From: Turicibacter sp.
GTDB lineage: Bacteria; Bacillota_I; Bacilli_A; MOL361; Turicibacteraceae
DNA length: 43,114 nucleotides
Assembly (NCBI GenBank): GCA_009787345.1
Contig: WRGF01000213.1
Span: 1 to 43,114 of the forward strand
Direction: 5' to 3'
Position 1 is the stretch's first letter, and each line of letters opens with the position of its first letter. The notes under the pieces were generated by a model. It did no database searches. It saw only the letters and a list, made by a program, of their open reading frames with translations, and was not told the DNA's origin. The translations under genes were made by a program, and so were the position numbers. Below, one piece after another: positions 1 to 6,402 of this stretch.

Positions 1-185
1 ATGACGGCTCCAACACCCTCGCCGTCGCGCCCGGGGTGGTGATGACTTATGACCGCAACTACCTGTCCAACGACATGCTAAGGGAAAATGGCATCAAGGT
101 CATCGAAGTCCCCGGCTCCGAACTGGTCCGCGGGCGGGGCGGCCCACGGTGCATGAGCATGCCAGTTTGGCGGGAAGGGATATAA
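1..185 (+). CDS. arcA: Arginine deiminase, C-terminal fragment
   Basis: This is the last 60 codons of a gene cut by the window edge, read in the frame starting at base 3 and ending at TAA 183-185. It contains the family's C-terminal block, [13 protein letters not shown], in which the Cys is the catalytic nucleophile that attacks the guanidinium of arginine. ArcA hydrolyses arginine to citrulline and ammonia, the first step of the cytoplasmic arginine deiminase pathway. A strong terminator follows immediately, so arcA is the last gene of its transcript on this side. No arcB, arcC or arcD lies downstream; if present they are upstream or elsewhere. The identification rests on the C-terminal motif and is confident despite the short length. 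Confidence 0.93.
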   Translation, partial: DGSNTLAVAPGVVMTYDRNYLSNDMLRENGIKVIEVPGSELVRGRGGPRCMSMPVWREGI

Positions 186-186
186 T

Positions 187-227
187 AAAAGAGGCTAACC
201 CTGAAAAGAGTGGGGTTAGCCTCTTTT
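187..227 (+). terminator. Intrinsic terminator of arcA
   Basis: A 15-bp perfect inverted repeat (187-201 with 213-227, arms AAAAGAGGCTAACCC and GGGTTAGCCTCTTTT) has an 11-nt loop and an internal U-tract. It begins two bases after the arcA stop codon. The A- and T-rich stem ends make it usable from both strands, and the next gene is convergent, so it may stop transcription both ways. Confidence 0.9.
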
Positions 228-311
228 GTTGATTGGGTAAAAAGCATTTAACCCAAATATTCAAGGATTAAAGGATTTCTCGGATACTAAAACTGATTAC
301 TGTAGAAACAT

Positions 312-701
312 TCAAAAAAAACGGGGACGCTCGCTTCCTTTTGGCACATATTTGATATTGAGGGTATTGTTTTTTCGGTTTTTCAAACGATTTTCCCTGT
401 ATTCGTCAGAGAGGTTTTTTTCACGGAATAATCGAATGTATGAATGATAAAGCAGTTCACCCACATCCTTAATCCGTTCCTCACTATTATTTGCTACAAA
501 CCTCTTTGCACATTCATAAGCATCTTTTTTATTGGAAAAATAGGCGGGGTTTTGGATTTGTTGCGAAATTTTAAGTGCTATTTGAGCAGTTTCCACCCGA
601 TAGGGGTTGCTTCCACCCATAAAATAATCTAGCGTTTCCGTCAAATAGGCGGTGAATTCATCATGAGTCACTTGTTCGGTAGGATCTTTTAGCATTCCCA
701 T
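312..701 (-). CDS. Uncharacterised protein paired with a DUF6036-like gene
   Basis: A 129-residue soluble protein of no family I recognise. It is helical in character with many charged residues and a strongly basic C-terminal third (KNRKNNTLNIKYVPKGSERPRF) that could contact nucleic acid. There is no signal peptide or membrane segment. Its start ATG lies inside the 3' end of the upstream gene on the same strand (13-bp overlap), so the two are almost certainly co-translated and may act as a pair. Being the second gene of a two-gene unit whose first product has a nucleotidyltransferase fold recalls toxin-antitoxin or abortive-infection modules, but nothing in the sequence proves this. Confidence 0.6.
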   Translation of the reverse strand: MGMLKDPTEQVTHDEFTAYLTETLDYFMGGSNPYRVETAQIALKISQQIQNPAYFSNKKDAYECAKRFVANNSEERIKDVGELLYHSYIRLFREKNLSDEYRENRLKNRKNNTLNIKYVPKGSERPRFF

Positions 702-1228
702 CGTTTCACGTCCTTTAGATTATTGACATTTAAATTTCCATCTTCTGGGTTGGTCAAATAGCTTTTGTATTCTTCAATCAAAGCGGTTAATTTTTCGGCA
801 TCGCACAGCGAAAGTAGTTCGCTGGTTTCCAAGTCCCTTAGATCTTTCTCTCGTTTGGAAAACATTTTGGAGATGGCAAGCATTTCTATGGAAGGTACAG
901 AAATCCGTATGGCTCGGAAGTTGTTGTCTATTTCAAATAACGCATCATTTTCCAAATCTTCAATGGGGGGGAAGTCGACAATATCCGCTAACGTATCTAT
1001 GTCGAATCCTTCGAAGGCCCTTGCCAAAGAAGATTTGTCAGTGGTTTCAATGATGTGAAAATCCAATTCCACCGTGGGTCTAAATCCATGCCCTTCTAGT
1101 TCTAAGGCAATCATTAAACCTGCTCCACCTAGTAGTAATAGGTCTGCTTTTACATTTTCCTCGGCACACCGCTTATCTAAGTCTGTTAACATATCAACTA
1201 CATCCAAACTGCTTAGCAAAATTGCCAC
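689..1228 (-). CDS. DUF6036-like nucleotidyltransferase-fold protein
   Basis: About 179 residues, cytoplasmic. The N-terminal half contains a LLLGGAGLMIALE segment followed about 12 residues later by RPTVELDF, resembling the glycine-rich turn and acidic strand of the DUF6036/AbiEii-like nucleotidyltransferase fold. A KREKDLRDLE segment near residues 125-135 matches the Lys/Arg-Asp helix typical of that group. Only one clear acidic residue (LDF) sits at the usual catalytic pair, so activity is uncertain. The longest frame begins at GTG 1226-1228, but a G-rich ribosome site overlaps that codon. TTG at 1217-1219 has better spacing and is an equally likely start. It overlaps the downstream unknown gene by 13 bp, forming a two-gene operon. 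Confidence 0.65.
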   Translation of the reverse strand: MAILLSSLDVVDMLTDLDKRCAEENVKADLLLLGGAGLMIALELEGHGFRPTVELDFHIIETTDKSSLARAFEGFDIDTLADIVDFPPIEDLENDALFEIDNNFRAIRISVPSIEMLAISKMFSKREKDLRDLETSELLSLCDAEKLTALIEEYKSYLTNPEDGNLNVNNLKDVKRWEC

Positions 1229-1343
1229 CCCCTCGCATACGTACCCCTATTTTACCATGTTGAATGCACGCAGAAAAGTTTTTTTCAACATAAGGTTAAA
1301 ATAAAACATAAGTCTGCCGGACTTCTCTTTTTTTCGAAACTGA

Positions 1344-1388
1344 TTGCTTCCTTTTACTAACTTGTGGTATAATAAACTTGTTATCAAG
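1344..1388 (+). promoter_or_regulatory. Promoter and possible operator of PadR/flavodoxin operon
   Basis: A -35-like TTGCTT (1344-1349) and a perfect TATAAT (1368-1373) are separated by 18 bp. Directly downstream is the palindrome CTTGTTATCAAG (1377-1388), placed where a repressor would cover the start of transcription. The adjacent PadR protein is the obvious candidate, by inference. Confidence 0.55.
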
Positions 1389-1399
1389 GAGGCGGTAGA

Positions 1400-1957
1400 A
1401 TGTCATTGAAGCATGGTTTGTTAGGGTTTTTGACTTATGGGGACATGAGCGGTTATGATTTGGAGAAGCTGTTCAGCCAGTCCATCGGGCATTTTTGGAG
1501 TGCGAAGATCAGCCAGGTCTACCGGGATTTGACCACGATGGAGAAGACGGGTTGGGTGGCTTCTGAAATGGTGGTGCAAACTGGAAAACCCAATAAAAAG
1601 GTTTTCAAGATTACCGAAGGCGGTCAACAGGAACTGGAGCGGTGGCTTTTGGAATACGATGTCAGCCAAGCTCTGGAAATCCGGGTGGGCCTCTTAATGC
1701 GGATGTTCTTTTCCAAACGGGTCCCTGTGCAAGCGACGATTCAAATGCTGGGGCGGTTTCAGCACATTTGCCAAAAAGCACTGGAGGGGTTACAGCAGGC
1801 GGAGCGGGAAGTTCCTAAGGAAAATCCCGACTATTTCTACATCAAGACGACCCTTTCATACGGGCGCAAATACTACCAAATGCAAATCGAGTGGTGCGAG
1901 GAAACGCTTCACTTACTAGGAGGGGACGGCCAGGAGGCTCATCATATCGGACAATGA
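1400..1957 (+). CDS. PadR family transcriptional regulator (long form)
   Basis: A 185-residue DNA-binding regulator. Residues 1-80 form the PadR winged helix: LKHGLLGFL start, SGYDLEK recognition region, then the wing with KKVFKITEGGQQELERWL. The C-terminal half is a helical dimerisation region (Vir_act_alpha_C type, two long amphipathic helices). A good AAGGAGG lies 10 bases before ATG. It heads an operon with two flavodoxin-like redox proteins, and PadR-type repressors commonly control adjacent detoxification or redox genes, so autorepression with derepression by a small molecule is a reasonable inference. The ligand cannot be guessed from sequence. Confidence 0.9.
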   Translation: MSLKHGLLGFLTYGDMSGYDLEKLFSQSIGHFWSAKISQVYRDLTTMEKTGWVASEMVVQTGKPNKKVFKITEGGQQELERWLLEYDVSQALEIRVGLLMRMFFSKRVPVQATIQMLGRFQHICQKALEGLQQAEREVPKENPDYFYIKTTLSYGRKYYQMQIEWCEETLHLLGGDGQEAHHIGQ

Positions 1958-1970
1958 AACTACGAAAACT

Positions 1971-2414
1971 TTGGCGGGAGATATGCTAAAAGCCCCCCAT
2001 CTTGGAAAAGGGGCGCATTGTGTTGGCTGCTTCGGTTGCTGGGTGAAAACCCAGGGGGAATGCGTGTTGAAAGACAGCTACCATGACTTCGGGGCCACCC
2101 TGTCCACTTGCGACGAACTGGTTATTGTAAGCAAATGCACTTACGGTGGCTTCAGCCCCTTCGTGAAAAAAGTGCTGGATAGGTCCATCCCCTACATTTC
2201 CCCTTTCTTTAAAATCATCAACGGGGAAATGCACCATCAGAAGCGGTACGACCATTCCATGAAAATGCGGGCCTACTTTTATGGGGAAGGGCTTTCGGAA
2301 AGGGAAGTAAAACTGGCAGCCAAGTCCTTTAAAGCCTTCGCCCTGAATTTTCATGGGCAGGTACTGGATGTCCGGTTCCTCAAATCCTTCGAAGAAGTGG
2401 AGGTGCTCTTATGA
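1971..2414 (+). CDS. Flavodoxin-like / FMN-dependent reductase protein
   Basis: This encodes a cytoplasmic flavodoxin-fold protein of the NAD(P)H-dependent FMN reductase type. Visible signs are a CVGCFGCW di-Cys motif typical of iron-sulfur-flavoprotein relatives, and the SKCTYGGFSPFVKKVLDRS segment that follows beta-3 and binds FMN. The first ATG/GTG/TTG in frame is TTG 1971, which would delete the first beta strand and phosphate-binding loop. The reading frame is open from 1920, and codons 1941-1970 encode IISDNETTKT, a sensible beta-1/loop. A perfect AGGAGG (1932-1937) sits just before ATC 1941 and ATA 1944, so initiation at a non-standard codon or loss of an ATG is suspected. The stop overlaps the next start by 4 bp. 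Confidence 0.75.
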   Translation: MAGDMLKAPHLGKGAHCVGCFGCWVKTQGECVLKDSYHDFGATLSTCDELVIVSKCTYGGFSPFVKKVLDRSIPYISPFFKIINGEMHHQKRYDHSMKMRAYFYGEGLSEREVKLAAKSFKAFALNFHGQVLDVRFLKSFEEVEVLL

Positions 2415-3019
2415 AAGCAGCCCTCATCAACGCCAGCCCCAAACTTCGTGGAAGCGCAAGCGGTACCCTAGTTGCGGATATTAAAAACACATTGCCCCCT
2501 AGCATAAAATCCGTAGAATTTAAAATATACCGCTCCTTCTTGAAGCCCTCGGAAGTGGAAGCGCTGAAGGAATGCGCCATTTGGGTGTTCGTGTTCCCCT
2601 TGTATGTGGACGGACTCCCCTCCCACCTGCTATCCTGCCTATGCCAACTGGAAGAAGCGGGATTGAAAGACCACGGTATCACCGTTTATGGCGTGGCAAA
2701 CTGCGGGTTTTACGAAGGGCATCAAACGAAGTTGGCATTGGAAACCCTGGAAATCTGGAGCGAAAAAGCCCAGTTGAAATGGGGAATGGGCATCGGTTTT
2801 GGCGGTGGCGGGGCGCTTGCCCAAATGGCAGCCATCCCCCTCGGAAAAGGGCCAAAAAAATCACTGGGGCAGGCCTTGAACCATTTATCGGAAACCATGT
2901 TTATGGGCGAAAGCCGGGAGAACCAATACCTCTCCCTCGGCATCCCCAGGTTCTTCTATAAAGCTGCCGCCGAGCACCATTGGAAACAGCGGATAAAGGC
3001 CAATAAAAGGGCAAGGTAA
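2411..3019 (+). CDS. Flavodoxin family NAD(P)H-dependent oxidoreductase
   Basis: A 202-residue protein with the opening of the NADPH-dependent FMN reductase family: strand MKAALINASPK, then a phosphate-binding loop rich in Ser/Gly, then WVFVFPLYVDGLPSHLL at 55-72 (the family's PLYWDxxPxxLK region). YGVANCGFYEGHQ at about 93-105 forms the flavin-contact turn. Its ATG overlaps the stop of the preceding flavodoxin-like gene (ATGA), so the two are translationally coupled and probably act together. The C-terminal tail is basic. Likely role: flavin-dependent two-electron reduction of a quinone or similar electrophile under PadR control. The substrate is unknown. Confidence 0.85.
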   Translation: MKAALINASPKLRGSASGTLVADIKNTLPPSIKSVEFKIYRSFLKPSEVEALKECAIWVFVFPLYVDGLPSHLLSCLCQLEEAGLKDHGITVYGVANCGFYEGHQTKLALETLEIWSEKAQLKWGMGIGFGGGGALAQMAAIPLGKGPKKSLGQALNHLSETMFMGESRENQYLSLGIPRFFYKAAAEHHWKQRIKANKRAR

Positions 3020-3108
3020 GGGGAGTAAAATTTCAGTCCCTTTATCCGAAGGTGGCTTGCCAGGACTTCGATTTAGGCTTATAATAGAACAAACGAGGAG
3101 GGACTCAT

Positions 3109-3678
3109 ATGGGGTACACGCTAGAACAGGTTGAACGTTTAATTAAGGAAATCAATCGGGTGCATGAATGGTTTTCCCGTGAATATTTTGAAATCCATGG
3201 CGGGGAGAAAATCAAGTTGAAACAGACGATTTCTCATATCCCCGAAGCAGCCATTTTTCGCTATCGGCTCCATCTTCATGAGAGCATCAACGATTATTTA
3301 TACAAAACGGATTTGGATGACGTGAAGTATTACTACCGGGTTAAAACTGCTGAATCCCTGGCATATAAAATTGAAAAATTCAAGAACCGCGAGGAAAAAT
3401 ATCCCGTCAACAAGTGGCTAAACGATATTTTTGGTTGCCGGATTATTTTGGATGGGGGATTGATACGAAACCTCTTGGATAACTTGGATAAGTGGGAAGA
3501 ACAGTATGGGCTGAAGAACTGGTACTTTCGGGAGGCAGAGGGCTACCGGGGGATTCATATTTACTTTAAAAGCCAGAGCAATTTCTATTTCCCATGGGAA
3601 CTTCAAATCTGGGACAAGGAAGATGCTGAGAAAAACATCGCCTCCCATCGCTTGCATAAACGAAGTTTTGTGAAATAA
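3109..3678 (+). CDS. Stand-alone RelA/SpoT-domain alarmone synthetase-like protein
   Basis: A 189-residue single-domain protein with the synthetase motifs of the RelA/SpoT nucleotidyltransferase fold. These are RVKTAESLAYK (R77, K79, S83, K87) for ATP binding, NDIFGCR (D106, R111) for the metal, EGYRGIH (Y146, H150) for guanine stacking, and WELQI (E164, Q166) for the catalytic acid. A C-terminal SHRLHK also resembles small alarmone synthetases. No hydrolase, TGS or ACT domain is present. It therefore probably transfers pyrophosphate to a nucleotide (GTP/GDP, or tRNA in toxSAS relatives). It is monocistronic with a terminator directly after it, and no antitoxin partner is evident. It diverges enough from RelP/RelQ that the acceptor is uncertain. 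Confidence 0.85.
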   Translation: MGYTLEQVERLIKEINRVHEWFSREYFEIHGGEKIKLKQTISHIPEAAIFRYRLHLHESINDYLYKTDLDDVKYYYRVKTAESLAYKIEKFKNREEKYPVNKWLNDIFGCRIILDGGLIRNLLDNLDKWEEQYGLKNWYFREAEGYRGIHIYFKSQSNFYFPWELQIWDKEDAEKNIASHRLHKRSFVK

Positions 3679-3680
3679 AG

Positions 3681-3714
3681 AAAGGCAGTGTTGCAGAAGG
3701 AAAAACTGCCTTTT
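3681..3714 (+). terminator. Intrinsic terminator after the RelA/SpoT-like gene
   Basis: Arms AAAGGCAGT (3681-3689) and ACTGCCTTT (3705-3713) with a 15-nt loop, ending in TTTT. It starts three bases after the stop codon. Confidence 0.75.
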
Positions 3715-3816
3715 GCAACCGATTAAAAATCAAATGGATACATGATAGCAGAGTTTTTAAAGGCTTATATTATTTTTCCAACAAGACCAGTTGCCACATA
3801 GTGGCTCAGATTTATT

Positions 3817-3876
3817 GCACATAGTGAAAATGGAGGTTTGACGCAAAAACGTTAAACCTCCATTTTCACTATGTGC
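3817..3876. repeat. 60-nt near-perfect hairpin
   Basis: A 23-bp perfect inverted repeat (3817-3839 with 3854-3876) extends by four further pairs (GACG/CGTT) to a 27-bp stem with a six-base loop, CAAAAA. No U-tract follows. The stem begins with CACATAGTG, which also occurs as a direct copy at 3795-3803. The 312-bp gap 3687-3998 holds otherwise only the promoter of the next gene. It may be a small non-autonomous mobile element, a protein-binding or processing hairpin, or a bidirectional transcription barrier. Confidence 0.8.
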
Positions 3877-3906
3877 GGCACCCCTTTAATTTTTTCCAAA
3901 TCCTGG

Positions 3907-3940
3907 TTGACACCACAACTATATCATGTTAAGATATAGT
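3907..3940 (+). promoter_or_regulatory. Promoter with overlapping palindromic operator (PadR/DUF2812 cluster)
   Basis: TTGACA (3907-3912), 17-bp spacer, TAAGAT (3930-3935). An 8-bp inverted repeat ACTATATC (3918-3925) / GATATAGT (3933-3940), separated by 7 bp, covers the spacer and -10 box. This is the position expected for a steric repressor. The adjacent small PadR protein is the likely binder. Confidence 0.65.
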
Positions 3941-3998
3941 CATAACAGATGTATCACCTATGGATATACCTAATTAAATCTCTTCAAGGAGGGACAAG

Positions 3999-4328
3999 AT
4001 GGCAAGAAACGAAGCGATTGAAACCGAGCAGTTGACGGATTCCTTTTATTACATCCTCATTGCGTTGCTGGTTCCCCGTCATGGGTACCTGATTATGAAA
4101 TACATCGAAGAACTAAGCGGCGGCGATTTCGTCATGGGTCCAGCGACCCTTTATACCATTATCAAAAAGTTGCTTAAAGCAGAACTCATCACACCCCATA
4201 GTGAAGTGGACCGAAAAAAAATCTACCTTATCACGGATAAAGGCAGGGAACTGTTGGTTCATGAAGTCAAGCGGCGGGAAAAAATGGTTCGGCACGGTAT
4301 TGAAGCATTGGAAGGAGTGAAGCCATGA
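3999..4328 (+). CDS. PadR family regulator (short form)
   Basis: A 109-residue winged-helix repressor: residues 15-95 carry the PadR core (YYILIALLVPRHGYLIMKYIEEL, then GPATLYTIIKKLLKAELI, then the wing with KKIYLITDKGRELL). It lacks the long C-terminal helices, as is usual for the short PadR forms that sit directly before DUF2812 genes. The ribosome site AAGGAGG is 8 bases upstream of ATG. It overlaps the next gene by 4 bp (ATGA), so regulator and target are coupled. It probably represses its own promoter through the palindrome at 3918-3940. Confidence 0.92.
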   Translation: MARNEAIETEQLTDSFYYILIALLVPRHGYLIMKYIEELSGGDFVMGPATLYTIIKKLLKAELITPHSEVDRKKIYLITDKGRELLVHEVKRREKMVRHGIEALEGVKP

Positions 4329-4999
4329 AAACGACCAAACGTATCTGGTACGATATAATTTCAACTGATGAAAACAAACTGCTTGAACAATGGGCGGAAC
4401 ATGCTAAAAACGGCTGGCTATTGGAATCGGTTTGCATAGGGTATTTCTACGGGAAGTATCGGAAATGTGCAGCCGAAGAAGTGATATTCAGCCGGGACAT
4501 TTTTGAGGGAAGCCCAGAAGAATATCAGGAATATTTGGAGTTTTATGATCAAGCGGGTTGGGAAAAGGTGTGCTCCTTAGGAAAACTCCGGAAACGAAAA
4601 AGCATCTACCCAAGTTTTATAGTCACCATCTTTAAAGCACCTATGGGTACCTTGCCCCTTCACGTAGATAAAGAATCCCAAAATACTCATTTAAATAAAC
4701 AGCTAAAGACATTGAAAATGGGGAGCCGCTTATTAATAGGTTTCAGCACATTGGGGCTGATTATCGAACTTTTGGACAATCGTTTCTCATTTATGGCAAC
4801 ACCTCCAGGTATGATGGCAAGCTACATCTCCATCCTCCTCATCCTTGGCCTTACCTTCTCCCTTCAGGCATGGGCGATGAAACAAAAGCAAGAGGGAAAA
4901 GCCGACGGCATACTGCAATTAAAATGGTTCAATATTTTATCAACCCTCCTCCCCCTTGCCATCATGGGCCTTGTCCAATATTTCACCCTTTGGAGGTAA
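4325..4999 (+). CDS. DUF2812 domain membrane protein, paralogue 1
   Basis: A 224-residue protein. Residues 1-125 are the soluble DUF2812 domain: a WAEHAKNGW helix, an acidic EYQEYLEFYDQAGWEKVCSL segment, and IFKAPMGTLPLHVD ending the domain. About three hydrophobic segments follow (near 137-155, 163-183 and 203-221), so the domain is probably cytoplasmic and membrane-tethered. DUF2812 proteins are known mainly by their habit of following PadR regulators, and their function is unknown. It is coupled to the PadR gene by a 4-bp overlap and is followed four bases later by a second DUF2812 gene. Paralogues here share the NGW, EYxEYLExxxxxGW and FKAPxGTxPL signatures. Confidence 0.88.
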   Translation: MKTTKRIWYDIISTDENKLLEQWAEHAKNGWLLESVCIGYFYGKYRKCAAEEVIFSRDIFEGSPEEYQEYLEFYDQAGWEKVCSLGKLRKRKSIYPSFIVTIFKAPMGTLPLHVDKESQNTHLNKQLKTLKMGSRLLIGFSTLGLIIELLDNRFSFMATPPGMMASYISILLILGLTFSLQAWAMKQKQEGKADGILQLKWFNILSTLLPLAIMGLVQYFTLWR

Positions 5000-5003
5000 C
5001 CAT

Positions 5004-5654
5004 ATGAAAAAAGCTACCAAAACCCTCAAAAACAACGGCTTCGCCTGGAGCAGCCACGAGGATATGGAAAAACTGGCCCAAGAAGCCGAAAATGGCTGGC
5101 ATTTAACAGGATTCACCTGGGGCGGCTTTGCCTACAAACTGGAAAAAGGGGCTCCCGAACAACTCGCCTACAGCTTGGACTGCTACCGCGGGACGAAGGG
5201 GGAATATGCTGAATACCTTGAATTGTTTGAAATGTCAGGATGGAAAAAAGCCTGTACCTTAGGAAGTGGAAGTGCGGGCACCTACACCATTTTCAAGGCG
5301 CCCAAGGGAACGCCCCCACTTTACAGCGACTCCACAACCTTGGCGGAAAATTACCACTATCAGGGAAAAACACTCCTAACTTCCGGAATCGCCCTGGTTA
5401 TTCTTGGTATCTTTTTCTTTATCCTAATTCCCATCATCCGGGAACGGGGAATCGACCACGAAATCAGGGTGCTCTTATCAGGAGTCGGTGGAGGTTTCAT
5501 CGGCGCAGGCGCCATGTTGCTGGTAGGTTGCACCATCATGCACCTTCGGGCAAAAAAATCCAACACCGCCTTCCTAAAAACGAAACTATTTTGGATAGCC
5601 ATTTACCTGATTATTGCTGTATTGACTGGTATGCTCGCCATTGCCATTCTATAA
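5004..5654 (+). CDS. DUF2812 domain membrane protein, paralogue 2
   Basis: 216 residues from ATG 5004, chosen over an upstream in-frame start at 4956 because GGAGGT at 4992-4997 is correctly spaced and the extra residues lie inside the previous gene. The soluble part (1-115) has EAENGWHL, EYAEYLELFEMSGW and IFKAPKGTPPLYSD, matching DUF2812. Three membrane helices follow (about 123-147, 158-180, 193-215). It is directly downstream of paralogue 1 and in the same operon. Immediately after its stop lies a short hydrophobic ORF that looks frame-damaged. Confidence 0.88.
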   Translation: MKKATKTLKNNGFAWSSHEDMEKLAQEAENGWHLTGFTWGGFAYKLEKGAPEQLAYSLDCYRGTKGEYAEYLELFEMSGWKKACTLGSGSAGTYTIFKAPKGTPPLYSDSTTLAENYHYQGKTLLTSGIALVILGIFFFILIPIIRERGIDHEIRVLLSGVGGGFIGAGAMLLVGCTIMHLRAKKSNTAFLKTKLFWIAIYLIIAVLTGMLAIAIL

Positions 5655-5672
5655 ACTTTTTGGGGAATCACC

Positions 5673-5781
5673 ATGGAAATCAAACTCATTCATCCGCACA
5701 TTGAAGCCAGCCCTCAACTGGGTCATCGGACTATCGGTAGCGTTGGTAGTGGTTATCGTATTATTAATCGGCTTAAGTTAG
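5673..5781 (+). pseudogene. Small single-helix membrane ORF, apparently frameshifted
   Basis: A GGGGA ribosome site precedes ATG 5673, but the frame of that ATG simply runs through into the next gene. In the +1 frame, bases 5674-5778 encode a coherent short protein that has a basic start and then one membrane helix (WVIGLSVALVVVIVLLIGL), stopping at TAG 5779-5781. The two facts fit a roughly 35-residue membrane protein whose start was separated from its body by one base near 5674-5680. A sequencing error, a real frameshift, or a pure accident of composition remain possible. Confidence 0.4.
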
Positions 5782-5807
5782 CAAAAAAAACGAAAGGAGG
5801 TTCGAAC

Positions 5808-6374
5808 ATGAAAACAGAAAAAAAACTCCCGCTAGGGGATTGGATTCACAACGATGAAAAAGAGCTGGAAAAGTTCGCCGATTGGGCCCGTGAAGGATGG
5901 ATTTTACAGGCAACGGGCATGCCCTACCACCCCTATAAATTGGTCAAAGGCGAGCCCCAAAACTTAGTGTATGCGGTTGATTATTTTACCGATAAGCGGG
6001 AGAATTATGCTGAATACCTTAGGTTATTTGAAGCGGGAGGATGGAAACTGGTGGTCCGTACCGAAGCCCCATGGGAACTTTTCAACAAGTCATTATGTAT
6101 TTTCAGTGCCATTGATGGCACTCCGCCCATTTATACAGACAAAACCACCAAAGCCGAAATTTATGGATTCCGAAAGAAAAAATCATTGAAATTCTTCTAT
6201 TATTACACGGTATTGGCAATCCTTAGCAGCACCGTAGAATTAACGCAACTTATGAGGGGCGATTTCGGCATTCGAAACATCCTTTGGGTACTGGCTTGGT
6301 GGATTCCAGTCGCATATAACACCTACAAATTCTTCTACCTAAGGCATCAAGAACGCAAGTTCTGCTTAAATTGA
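5808..6374 (+). CDS. DUF2812 domain membrane protein, paralogue 3
   Basis: 188 residues from ATG 5808, which has AAAGGAGG seven bases upstream; the longer frame from 5673 is rejected because its extra residues look non-coding. The DUF2812 domain fills 1-120: WAREGWIL, NYAEYLRLFEAGGWKLV, and a FSAIDGTPPIYTD variant of the closing motif. Only two hydrophobic segments follow (about 124-146 and 158-180), making it the shortest of the three paralogues. It sits in the same presumed operon between paralogue 2 and the M28 peptidase gene. Confidence 0.88.
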   Translation: MKTEKKLPLGDWIHNDEKELEKFADWAREGWILQATGMPYHPYKLVKGEPQNLVYAVDYFTDKRENYAEYLRLFEAGGWKLVVRTEAPWELFNKSLCIFSAIDGTPPIYTDKTTKAEIYGFRKKKSLKFFYYYTVLAILSSTVELTQLMRGDFGIRNILWVLAWWIPVAYNTYKFFYLRHQERKFCLN

Positions 6375-6402
6375 TAAATCGTCGATAAAAAGGGGGAAAA
6401 TC

